Shown here: positions 35,968 through 44,035 of the stretch, in pieces
Layout of the letters: every line of letters begins with the position of its first letter
Numbering within the stretch: position 1 is the first letter of the stretch
From: Heyndrickxia vini
GTDB lineage: Bacteria > Bacillota > Bacilli > Bacillales > Bacillaceae_C
Length of the DNA: 64,000 nt
Direction: 5' to 3'
NCBI RefSeq assembly: GCF_016772275.1
Contig: NZ_CP065425.1
Location: forward strand, 176,001-240,000
Program-made: the position numbers and the translations under genes
Notes under the pieces: generated by a model
Seen by the model: the letters and a program-made list of their open reading frames with translations, nothing else
Told to the model about the DNA's origin: nothing
Databases searched by the model: none

Positions 35968-37490
35968 AGTTTTTCAAAAAAAAATCCCTACAAAAAAATT
36001 TATCAATAAGTAATGATAATAATAAAAAGAGCACCGTAATTAGTGAACGAGTATTAAGAAATGTTCTAAAAAAATGTCCGGATATACAATTTTCCTCAAC
36101 TACTTATATACATCATCAAATTACATATATATATTGTTCGGGACTAGTCAATACTGAAATATTATACAATACTGTTCCTCAGTCAATTGATCATTTTTTT
36201 TTCGTACATAAAGGCGAAATCACTGAGGAACAGATACGCAACTATCTACATATCCCAACCTTGGATGTAATTGATAATTTAGAGGTTGCAATAACGGATA
36301 TATTCGCCGGAAAATTATTAATCGATTTTGGAATCAATGGAAAACTTTTTACGATTGATATATCAGAACGTCCTCAAAGAAAGCCTGAAGAGACTGCCAC
36401 TGAAGCAACTGTAAAAGGTCCTAGAGATAACTTTATTGAGGATATCAATGTTAACATTTCTTTAATCAGGAAAAGATTACGCACATCTTCACTTGCATTT
36501 GAACAAACAACGATAGGTAAACGTTCCCAAACGAAAGTTGCTATTCTTTATATGGATGATATCGCAAATATGAATGTACTTAAAGAAATAAAAAATAGAC
36601 TTTCTACCATTGATATCGACGGACTTGTAACTACCCAACAATTAGAAGAAACGTTCAATAACACTCCTTATGCAGTATTTCCAAGACACCAGTATACTGG
36701 TAAGCCAGATTTCGCTGTGCAAACATTATTAAATGGAAGGTTTGTTATCCTAATTGATGGTGTCACTATTGCCTTAATTACTCCTATTAACCTTTTTTTG
36801 CTACTTAAAGGAAGTGAAGATAAAGAAGTATCATACATCTTCAGTTCATTTCAACGATTGATAAGAATATCTGGACTTTTCTTGTCAGCTATACTACCAG
36901 GCATATGGGTCTCTTTAACCTCATTTCATCAAGATCAACTCCCAATCTCATTATTAGCAACCGTTGTCGAATCAAGAAAAGGAGTTCCATTACCATTATC
37001 CATTGAAGTTATTCTTATGTTACTTTTATTTGAACTTTTTAAAGAGGCGGGATTACGATTACCTATGTCCATTGGTCAAATTCTTAGTGTAGTTGGTGGA
37101 TTAATAATTGGAGATGCTGCAATAAGTGCTGGATTGGCTAGTCCGGTTACCGTCGTTGTAATAGCTCTTTCCACATTATCCACGTTTAATCTAAATGACC
37201 AATCTTTAATTGGAACATTCTCTCTTACACGTCTTTTTATTATTATATTCTCTTCTTTATTCGGTTTTTTTGGCATGTTTACAGCAATATTTGTTATTTG
37301 TGCATATATCGGCAGAATAAATACATTTGGTGTTTCTTATTTGGAGGGAATTAGCCTACTAAATATATCTGATTTTATTAAAACAATTATTAAAATTCCT
37401 AGCACAAAATACACAAAAAGGCCAAAAGCGCTCGAATTAAATGACATTACTAGAACAGGTGAAGAAAATGAAAATAAAAAGAAAAGCTAA
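35964..37490 (+). CDS. GerAA-type germinant receptor subunit A
   Basis: 508 residues. A long soluble N-terminal part (~1-240; IPTLDVIDNLEVAITDIFAGKLL) is followed by the typical membrane core with PLPLSIEVILMLLLFELFKEAGLRLP, QILSVVGGLIIGDAAISAGL and SPVTVVVIALS, hallmark of the GerA/SpoVAF family. It assembles with the B and C subunits in the spore inner membrane. ATG overlaps gerB; the end overlaps gerC. Confidence 0.94.
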   Translation: MKFFKKKSLQKNLSISNDNNKKSTVISERVLRNVLKKCPDIQFSSTTYIHHQITYIYCSGLVNTEILYNTVPQSIDHFFFVHKGEITEEQIRNYLHIPTLDVIDNLEVAITDIFAGKLLIDFGINGKLFTIDISERPQRKPEETATEATVKGPRDNFIEDINVNISLIRKRLRTSSLAFEQTTIGKRSQTKVAILYMDDIANMNVLKEIKNRLSTIDIDGLVTTQQLEETFNNTPYAVFPRHQYTGKPDFAVQTLLNGRFVILIDGVTIALITPINLFLLLKGSEDKEVSYIFSSFQRLIRISGLFLSAILPGIWVSLTSFHQDQLPISLLATVVESRKGVPLPLSIEVILMLLLFELFKEAGLRLPMSIGQILSVVGGLIIGDAAISAGLASPVTVVVIALSTLSTFNLNDQSLIGTFSLTRLFIIIFSSLFGFFGMFTAIFVICAYIGRINTFGVSYLEGISLLNISDFIKTIIKIPSTKYTKRPKALELNDITRTGEENENKKKS

Positions 37491-38655
37491 TCAATTTTTT
37501 CTTTTATTGAGCATTTTAACTACAGTATTTCTTTCTGGATGCTGGGATGTGAAACAAACGGAAAGAATGGTTTACATACATTCTATAGGTCTTGACTATA
37601 AAGACGGTAAATATATAGCATATTTACAAATCATTAATTTAGGACTACTTGCAAAAAGCGAGGCAGGAGGTAGCAATAACCAAGTTACAGCAGAACTTGG
37701 TCATGCATCAGGAAATACCGTGGAAGAAGCCATCTTTAATATCTATCAGACAACTCAAAGAAGACTTTTCTGGGGGCATATTGCATACATTGTTTTCACA
37801 GAAAATGTTTTGAAACAAGGAGGCTTACAAGCCATTACAGATATATTAGATCGGTATGTTGAAACTTATTATCAAATATGGATATATCTAACGGAAGATT
37901 CCATTCCTAATATACTTCATGCCATGCCGAATATTGGAATGTCTACAGATCTTTCACGCCTTAGTGATCCAGAACCTAGTTTTAAACAATTTTCCTATAT
38001 CCGACCTATTGATTTAAGAAGATTAATTATTTTAAATAACCGTCCACCAAATGAAATAGTATTACCAATTATTTCAGGAAATCACCAATCATGGGAAGCT
38101 GATTCTAAACACATGGATGCAGCAATATTAAACGGATTAGGTATTATCACTAATGACAATTTGAAAGGGTATCTTAGTAACAGTAAAGCTAAAGGATATA
38201 GATGGATGAATAAGGATTTTCAAAGATCAGAAATAACTATAAAAGGCAAGGAAGGTATGGGTCTTTTATTAAGGAACTTACATGTAAAGGTAACTCCGGT
38301 CATAAAACATAATGAGGTTAAATTTGATGTTAAAATTAAAGCTAAAGTACATATAAATAAAGTAAGACGAACTAATTCATTAGAGGAAATAAGTTCTGAG
38401 GCTAAAAGGAAAATTAAAAAAGAAATAATGGATACTTATTTAGAAGGTCTGAAACTGGATTCTGATATATATCGTCTTTCAAACGTACTTTACATAAAGA
38501 ATTATTCCACTTGGAAAAGAATACAACATGATGGAAAAATACCGTTGAATAATCACTCAATTAATAATATTGACATTAATTTAAAAATAATAGATGCTGG
38601 AAAACAAAGGAACAAGCCCACCTTAATTAAGAGAAAATATCCGAGCCATCCATAA
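37468..38655 (+). CDS. GerAC-type germinant receptor lipoprotein (GerC subunit)
   Basis: 395 residues. The start at 37468 (MKIKRKANQFFLLL) is preferred: GGTGAAG lies 8 bases upstream and it gives a proper lipoprotein signal with lipobox LSGC (Cys ~26) followed by WDVKQTERM, a family hallmark. Ger(x)C domains follow. Third gene of the operon. Confidence 0.9.
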   Translation: MKIKRKANQFFLLLSILTTVFLSGCWDVKQTERMVYIHSIGLDYKDGKYIAYLQIINLGLLAKSEAGGSNNQVTAELGHASGNTVEEAIFNIYQTTQRRLFWGHIAYIVFTENVLKQGGLQAITDILDRYVETYYQIWIYLTEDSIPNILHAMPNIGMSTDLSRLSDPEPSFKQFSYIRPIDLRRLIILNNRPPNEIVLPIISGNHQSWEADSKHMDAAILNGLGIITNDNLKGYLSNSKAKGYRWMNKDFQRSEITIKGKEGMGLLLRNLHVKVTPVIKHNEVKFDVKIKAKVHINKVRRTNSLEEISSEAKRKIKKEIMDTYLEGLKLDSDIYRLSNVLYIKNYSTWKRIQHDGKIPLNNHSINNIDINLKIIDAGKQRNKPTLIKRKYPSHP

Positions 38656-38742
38656 TTGGATGGCTTTAAGTCGATGTTTAACATCATGTTTTAAACCATT
38701 ATAGAGGGTCCATATAAATTTCAAGAGGTAAAATGCTTAGGC

Positions 38743-39180
38743 GTGGATGTTGCTTTATTTGGGTTCTCCATTATTTTTTGTTGGGAGAATGAACAAGCAA
38801 AATTAAATGAAGAAATTAGACAAGGTTTAATAGATAGGTTGGAAGAAAAACTACTTCAAGATTTTTATAGAGAATTAGAAGGTATTAGTTTGAATTTAAC
38901 TTTAAATATTACTGTGGGAAGTGTGATAGAGAAAGCATACATTGCTACAAAACATTATTCAGAATCTGAATGGGATATTCTAGCGAAGTCAATGAAAGAA
39001 TTCGAGGCTAACTTGGATATTAATAATAAGGGTGTAACTCCAAGGATATCTCTTGAAATAGATGTTCTAAGAGGATTAGAAGACCATCAATCTGAATTCA
39101 GGAAATTAAACGCCTACGCTGAAGCAAAAAGGGCAGTGAATTTGAGTTATGTAATTAAATTAGTTGTATATGCTTACTAG
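38743..39180 (+). CDS. Hypothetical protein, probably 5'-truncated
   Basis: 145 residues from a GTG start with no clear ribosome binding site. The open frame extends upstream to about 38695 with protein-like content (GPYKFQEVKCLGVDVALF), which suggests a lost N-terminus. Acidic, helical, no recognised domain. Lies between the ger operon and a Tn7-like right end. Confidence 0.4.
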   Translation: MDVALFGFSIIFCWENEQAKLNEEIRQGLIDRLEEKLLQDFYRELEGISLNLTLNITVGSVIEKAYIATKHYSESEWDILAKSMKEFEANLDINNKGVTPRISLEIDVLRGLEDHQSEFRKLNAYAEAKRAVNLSYVIKLVVYAY

Positions 39181-39199
39181 ATTAACACCACTACGAAAT

Positions 39200-39345
39200 G
39201 ATCAAACTTTTTTATAAAAACGACACTTGAATCTGCTGATAAAGAATCCATTTTAATCAATCTTTTTTCAAAATGGATTCTTTATATTCGTTGTAAAATT
39301 AGGGTTTGTGTGATATTTTTGATCAAACTTTATTTCAAAGCAACA
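39200..39345 (+). repeat. Tn7-like right end of an older island (element 2)
   Basis: Three repeats related to each other: GATCAAACTTTTTTA (39200), AATCAATCTTTTTTC (39256) and GATCAAACTTTATTT (39321). The terminal repeat's reference C (39328) is 17 bp from the end ...CAACA, and the next (39262) is 66 bp further in. Both distances are identical to those in the right end of the intact element (31262, 31196, end 31279). No tns gene is left in the island it closes. Confidence 0.8.
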
Positions 39346-39350
39346 AATGT
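39346..39350 (+). repeat. Third AATGT at the junction of two Tn7-like ends
   Basis: The same 5-mer as at 12111 and 31280, here between a right end and a left end, as expected when successive elements use the same attTn7 site. Confidence 0.8.
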
Positions 39351-39437
39351 TGTACAAGTGAATTAAAGATTTACTCTGAGCATTAAAGTTGTATTATGTG
39401 AATTAAAGTTGTATTTTAGTTTTTATAGTTTTTACAA
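39351..39437 (+). repeat. Tn7-like left end of a further island (element 3)
   Basis: Starts TGTACAAG. Four repeats of the form ATTAAAGTTGTATT have reference positions at 39368, 39388, 39408 and 39428: 20-bp spacing, first site 18 bp from the terminus, the same numbers as in the intact element. Its right end was not found in the window. Confidence 0.82.
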
Positions 39438-39452
39438 ATATGGATTGAAAAA

Positions 39453-39488
39453 AAATGGCCAGTAATAATTTAATTACTTGGCCATTTT
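39453..39488 (+). terminator. Hairpin terminator inside the element 3 left end
   Basis: Stem AAATGGCCAGTAAT / ATTAC-TTGGCCATTT followed by T. Same relative position as the terminator behind the left end of the intact element. Confidence 0.7.
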
Positions 39489-39879
39489 ATATAATTGGTA
39501 AAAATCGATCCTTCCCCACTTTCAAACACCTTCTTGTCTAAAGAAGATATCTATATTTAATCATCAAATGTTTCTCCCCTATATTTTATATAAGGTTTGA
39601 ATAAAAGCTCACTTTAATTCTAAATCCAAGAAAAATAAAAACGATAGTTAAAAGGTTAATCAAAATGACAATTTTGACGATATTCTATTAGATTTAAATA
39701 ACGGTATTTTTAATAAATGTAATTGTTTATTTTGGGACTAAAACTCACCTTTATATAATGGAATAGACCGATATCTTTTAAGTAAATTTAGTTAAAGATA
39801 TCTTCAGGAGAAAGATTCCGAAATGTTATAATATTTATATACGAAACTAATATTTCTAAATAAAGGAAGATATAAATAC
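39489..39879. other. AT-rich intergenic region
   Basis: No gene or repeat recognised. Presumably holds the promoter of the Abi_C gene; AAAGGAAG precedes its ATG. Confidence 0.5.
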
Positions 39880-40704
39880 ATGAAGAAAATACCCTTAAAT
39901 GATGAAATTGCCGTTGCTATTTCACAAGTAGTGGATGATGCTTTAGTTGTAACTCGTAAACCTAGTCATGCAGATCTTGATAATATTATTCTTCGTCACG
40001 AATTGGATAAAGGTGATCCGAAGTTAAATGGCCAAAATACTAATGTAGGTAAAGCCAAAAGAGTAAATGCTGTATTGAATTGGGCATTGGAATTCGATCA
40101 AGAAACGGGAGAAAAATTTCTTAGTTCCCTTCTTTCGTTAATAAGAGGACATGGTGGATTTCGTGAAAGTTCCCCAAACTTTGTTGGTTATGAATCCATA
40201 CGAAATCTTCAAAACTCATTAAAGATCGAAGGGATCATGTTAGCAACTGATGGAATGGTAACCCCAGTTGTATTGGATAATCTATCCGATATAGAAATGG
40301 AAGAAGCATTGGAGGGTTATATTCGACGTGCAAAAAAAGGCGCGTCAGATGCAGCATTGTTAACAGGGACAAGTAAGGACCTATTAGAGGCTGTTGCTGC
40401 ATATGTTATCACAAGGTTGTTAGGAAAGTATCAGCAAAGTAACTTTCCAACTTTATTGGGGCTAGCCTTTCATCTTTTAGGGTTGTCCACTCCCAATTCT
40501 AAAGGAGCAAGTGAAGTAACGTCTCGCTTGGAAATAAGCCTGTACGAGTTAGGGTGTGCAGTGAACAATTTGCGAAATAAACAGGGGACCGGTCACGGGC
40601 GTCCTTTTTTGCCTACAGTTACCGACATTGAGGCTAAGTCTGCAATTGAGAGTATGGGGTTAATCTCCGAGTTTTTATTAAGTAAGTTAAAAGAAAGAAT
40701 ATAA
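39880..40704 (+). CDS. Abortive-infection family protein (Abi_C domain)
   Basis: 274 residues. The C-terminal domain carries LRNKQGTGHGRP (~236-247), the hallmark R-x-GTGHG loop of Abi_C proteins (HEPN-like, probably RNase), preceded by helical segments (LLEAVAAYVITRLLGK; FPTLLGLAFHLLGL). Such proteins are linked to phage abortive infection, in which infected cells stop growing. Monocistronic, first gene after the element 3 left end. Confidence 0.8.
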   Translation: MKKIPLNDEIAVAISQVVDDALVVTRKPSHADLDNIILRHELDKGDPKLNGQNTNVGKAKRVNAVLNWALEFDQETGEKFLSSLLSLIRGHGGFRESSPNFVGYESIRNLQNSLKIEGIMLATDGMVTPVVLDNLSDIEMEEALEGYIRRAKKGASDAALLTGTSKDLLEAVAAYVITRLLGKYQQSNFPTLLGLAFHLLGLSTPNSKGASEVTSRLEISLYELGCAVNNLRNKQGTGHGRPFLPTVTDIEAKSAIESMGLISEFLLSKLKERI

Positions 40705-40869
40705 ATATTAAGATAGGATTTCACTGTGAAAATCAAGCTATAATATTTGTGGTTTCTGGCTTTTAACATAATACAATGGGTATTAATAATAATACTTTTT
40801 TATTAAAGTTAGGTCTATAAGGATGGAAACATTTTTATTAAATATAACTAAATGGAAGTGAAATGGTTT

Positions 40870-42861
40870 ATGCAAAATACACATTTTTTCTCTAATATTG
40901 AGTCAGATAATAATTGTATAAAGAATTTTATAGACAGATTAGATAATTATTCAAATGAAAACGCTACACAGGTTTATTTACTTAGCGGTCCTCTAGGTGA
41001 AAAGAAATATAGTTATAACTTTGAAAATCCTATAGTATTGTTAATTCCCGGGTATCAGATAATGGTTATAGATAGTCAAGAAATTAAAGACGAATTTGAA
41101 AATTTTTATGATGACTTCGTAGAAGATTTAGGACATCTATCTGACAGGTTTGAATATAAAAAAATCTTAGGAAGGCCTAGAATTTGGAAACAAGATTTGA
41201 TAGCAGCAAAGCATCTCGATGACTTCAATAACAATGTTGAGAGTTTCTTAATGGAAAACCAATTAGATGATCTTAATAAAAAAAGACAAATTGAGTTACT
41301 AATTTCACTATTAATCGGAAGTATTAACTCAATAGAAAAAATTGGTCAGGGGCTTCCAGAAACTATTTTAGAAAAGGTAAAAAGAAATATTGTATTATTT
41401 GACGGAGATCAAACACGATTTATATTTAAAAAGATTAATCACAGGAGAGTCACAATTCAAGGTTTAGCAGGGACAGGCAAGACAGAACTACTTCTTCATA
41501 AAATAAAGGAGCTCTATACAGAAAATAATACAAACAGAATTGCTTTTACATGTTTTAATAAGGCACTTGCTAATTCGTTGAAAAATAGAGTTCCAAATTT
41601 CTTTGATTTTATGAAGGTAGAAGAACAGATTAAATGGGGAGAACGACTATGGATCATGCATAGTTGGGGCTCTAAATTAGATAATAATAATATTGGACTT
41701 TATAGTTACATTTGTAAACAATATGGAATACCATTTATTGGCTTGAAGGAAGGCTCGTTTGATTCTGCTTGTAAAAAGGCAATCGAATACCTTAAGCAAG
41801 GAGAAATTGAATCAATTTTTGATTATGTTCTAATTGATGAGAGTCAAGATTTTAGTGAGAGCTTCTTTGAACTATGTGAGATGATTACAAAAAATACAGT
41901 TTATGTAGCAGGAGATATATTTCAAAATATATTTCAACCAAACACTACAGAGTCGTCTCCAGACTTCTTGCTTAATAAATGTTATCGTACTGATCCTAGA
42001 ACATTAATGTTTGCGCACGCTATAGGATTTGGGTTATTTGAAAATAAGGGGATTAGAAGACTGAATGATGATCAATGGAATGCATGTGGTTATGAAATTG
42101 AGGGAAAAGGCAACAGACATGTATTAACTAGGACTCCTCTTAGAAAATTTAATGATCTGGAAGAAGCGAATATTGAAAGTGTAAAAATGGTCACTACTGA
42201 AAAGTTTGACTGCTCTGATAATGTTATAGATATTATTAGACAAATAAAAGAACAACACACTACAGTATCTCCTGAAGATATCGCTATAATATTTACTGAT
42301 AATGTAAATGGAAGTTATGATTTAATGAATTTAATAGCATTAAAAATCTCACACGCATTTCAATGGAAGACAAACAAGCTTTATGATACCAAGGAAATGA
42401 AAAAGGATTTTGTTTCAATTAGTAATATAAACAATATTAAAGGATTAGAGTTTCCCTTTGTAATTTGTGTGTCATCTAGTCCAATAGGACATCATGTAAG
42501 GAAAAGAAATGCACTATATATGACTTTGACAAGATCATTCATTACTTCTTATTTAATTATAAATCAGCAAAATAATAAAGAGCTAATAAAGAAGCTCCAA
42601 AGTGGATTAGAAAGTATTAATAATTACAATAAATTAATTTTCGAAGAGCCAGTGGAATATATCGATCAAGCAGAATTAGCTCTTGATGTAAATGATTTGA
42701 CTCTTTCACAAAGAGATATAGTTGATCAAATCTTTGAAAAGCATAACATCCCTATGCAAAAACAAGACCAACTTAGACAAATTGTACAAACCATTGCTCC
42801 TGATTCGGTTGACAGAAATCAAATTGAAAAAATCATTAATACTAATAAAGGATTAATATGA
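40870..42861 (+). CDS. Superfamily 1 (UvrD/Rep-like) helicase, candidate defence gene
   Basis: About 663 residues. It has a Q-type motif FDGDQTRF (~178), Walker A IQGLAGTGKTE (~196-206), Walker B YVLIDESQDFSE (~320), and motifs V/VI NNIKGLEFPFVICVSS and ALYMTLTRSF near 525-560. The ~180-residue N-terminal region and ~100-residue tail are unassigned. Start 40870 follows GGAAGTG; 40852 is an alternative. Overlaps the next gene by 4 bp. Probably works with that unknown partner, as in two-gene helicase defence systems. Confidence 0.8.
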   Translation: MQNTHFFSNIESDNNCIKNFIDRLDNYSNENATQVYLLSGPLGEKKYSYNFENPIVLLIPGYQIMVIDSQEIKDEFENFYDDFVEDLGHLSDRFEYKKILGRPRIWKQDLIAAKHLDDFNNNVESFLMENQLDDLNKKRQIELLISLLIGSINSIEKIGQGLPETILEKVKRNIVLFDGDQTRFIFKKINHRRVTIQGLAGTGKTELLLHKIKELYTENNTNRIAFTCFNKALANSLKNRVPNFFDFMKVEEQIKWGERLWIMHSWGSKLDNNNIGLYSYICKQYGIPFIGLKEGSFDSACKKAIEYLKQGEIESIFDYVLIDESQDFSESFFELCEMITKNTVYVAGDIFQNIFQPNTTESSPDFLLNKCYRTDPRTLMFAHAIGFGLFENKGIRRLNDDQWNACGYEIEGKGNRHVLTRTPLRKFNDLEEANIESVKMVTTEKFDCSDNVIDIIRQIKEQHTTVSPEDIAIIFTDNVNGSYDLMNLIALKISHAFQWKTNKLYDTKEMKKDFVSISNINNIKGLEFPFVICVSSSPIGHHVRKRNALYMTLTRSFITSYLIINQQNNKELIKKLQSGLESINNYNKLIFEEPVEYIDQAELALDVNDLTLSQRDIVDQIFEKHNIPMQKQDQLRQIVQTIAPDSVDRNQIEKIINTNKGLI

Positions 42862-43580
42862 AGAAAAGAATAAGTTTTTTTATATCGTATAATTTGTTTT
42901 CTTTAGCTAATAAAGCTATTAGGGAGAAGTCTGATATTATCAACATTCTCCTTGCTACATTACCTGAAATTATGTTAGAGGGTAAAAGTAAGGATAATAA
43001 TTTAGGATATTGTGAAATTTTGATTGGTAAAAGTAGCCGGATTATTTTTACTTTACAAAATAAAGATTCTGGTCAAATCTATAAAAAATTCTCTTTCTCA
43101 TTCCCTTTTCAAATTGAGAGACAGACAGACTCTACTCTACTGACAAGTTGGATTATTAAAGACAAAAACGGCTTGGAAATTAGTAGTCGATTAATTAGCA
43201 TTTTGCAAAGTCTTTCTAAAGATCAGTGGTTCGCAGAAGATATAGATACTTCTGATGAAGCATTAGTATTTTATGATCACCTTTTAGAGGCAATTAAAAA
43301 TGTAGACTTAGATTTATCAATTGATGATACAATGGTATGGCACCTAATTAGGAGGTTGTTCCTTTTTGAGCCTGGCTACTTAAGATATGATTTGGATGAC
43401 GATGAAGAAAGATTGGATCCTATTTATCATCCGTTACATCATTTAGATATTTTCTTTTCAAACAAGGCCACATTTAAAATCGGTCTAATAAAAGAAGAAA
43501 TAGAAAAAAGTGAATGGTATTCATCAGGATTTGAAAATCTACTTGATTTAGAATCCCCTTGCTATTTTCTAAAAGTATAA
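42858..43580 (+). CDS. Unknown partner of the helicase
   Basis: 240 residues, not recognised. ATG overlaps the helicase stop (ATGA), so the two are co-translated. Mixed alpha/beta, acidic second half with DLDDDEERLDPIYHPLHHLDIFF (residues ~195-217), which contains His and Asp that could bind metal. No transmembrane segment. The fixed pairing and the defence neighbourhood suggest a component of an anti-phage system. Confidence 0.7.
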   Translation: MKKRISFFISYNLFSLANKAIREKSDIINILLATLPEIMLEGKSKDNNLGYCEILIGKSSRIIFTLQNKDSGQIYKKFSFSFPFQIERQTDSTLLTSWIIKDKNGLEISSRLISILQSLSKDQWFAEDIDTSDEALVFYDHLLEAIKNVDLDLSIDDTMVWHLIRRLFLFEPGYLRYDLDDDEERLDPIYHPLHHLDIFFSNKATFKIGLIKEEIEKSEWYSSGFENLLDLESPCYFLKV

Positions 43581-43586
43581 CGTAAG

Positions 43587-43630
43587 ATCGAGTTGTAGAG
43601 ACGGATCTTGTCTCTATTCAACTCGGTCAA
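43587..43630 (+). other. Strong hairpin after the helicase operon
   Basis: Long stem GATCGAGTTG-TAGAGAC / GTCTCTA-TTCAACTCGGTC without a T-run. Possible mRNA 3' stabiliser. Confidence 0.5.
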
Positions 43631-43715
43631 CCTTAAAAATCTCTGGAAATATATTTTTTAAAAGCTTATAATACTTTATCTTCAGCTTCTAAAAAGTGAA
43701 CGGTTGATTTTAAAG

Positions 43716-43763
43716 GGATCACGCATATTAGATATATCTAATATGCGTGGTCCAATTTTTTTA
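43716..43763 (+). terminator. Intrinsic terminator
   Basis: An 18-bp nearly perfect palindrome (GGATCACGCATATTAGAT and its complement) followed by AATTTTTTT. Confidence 0.8.
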
Positions 43764-43799
43764 TCTTGTTAAACAAAAGCACCCGTTCGTAATATAAGG

Positions 43800-44030
43800 T
43801 TAGCCAGATTTTTCTGGTTGACCTATTTTTATATGGTCTTATGATAACGGTAGTCGGGGTAGAACGTCGCACCCGTGGGACTAGACCCCGTCAGCTAAAC
43901 TGTTCACCCCCTACTTGTATAAACATGTTTCAGGCTGGTTGGGACAATGAGATCCCGTTTAACAAGCGAACCTATGACATTACAAGAAGCCTTAGGGGTT
44001 ACCGACTAATTCAATATTCTAGGAGGAGAT
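43800..44030 (+). ncRNA. Candidate IS110 bridge RNA
   Basis: In IS110-group elements the non-coding region upstream of the recombinase encodes a bridge RNA that pairs with donor and target DNA. Here a 5' stem-loop CCAGA/TCTGG (43804-43817), a stem CGGGGT/ACCCCG (43855-43890) enclosing a ~24-nt internal region, and a stem GGGA/TCCC (43941-43956) in a longer arm fit the pattern of a 5' hairpin plus two loop domains. Exact RNA ends are not determined. Confidence 0.6.
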
Positions 44031-44035
44031 AGTGT

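Noticed and set aside
43841-44032. 63-codon ORF upstream of the IS110 transposase
   Set aside because: It lies entirely in the structured non-coding region and lacks a ribosome binding site; a bridge RNA explains the sequence better.
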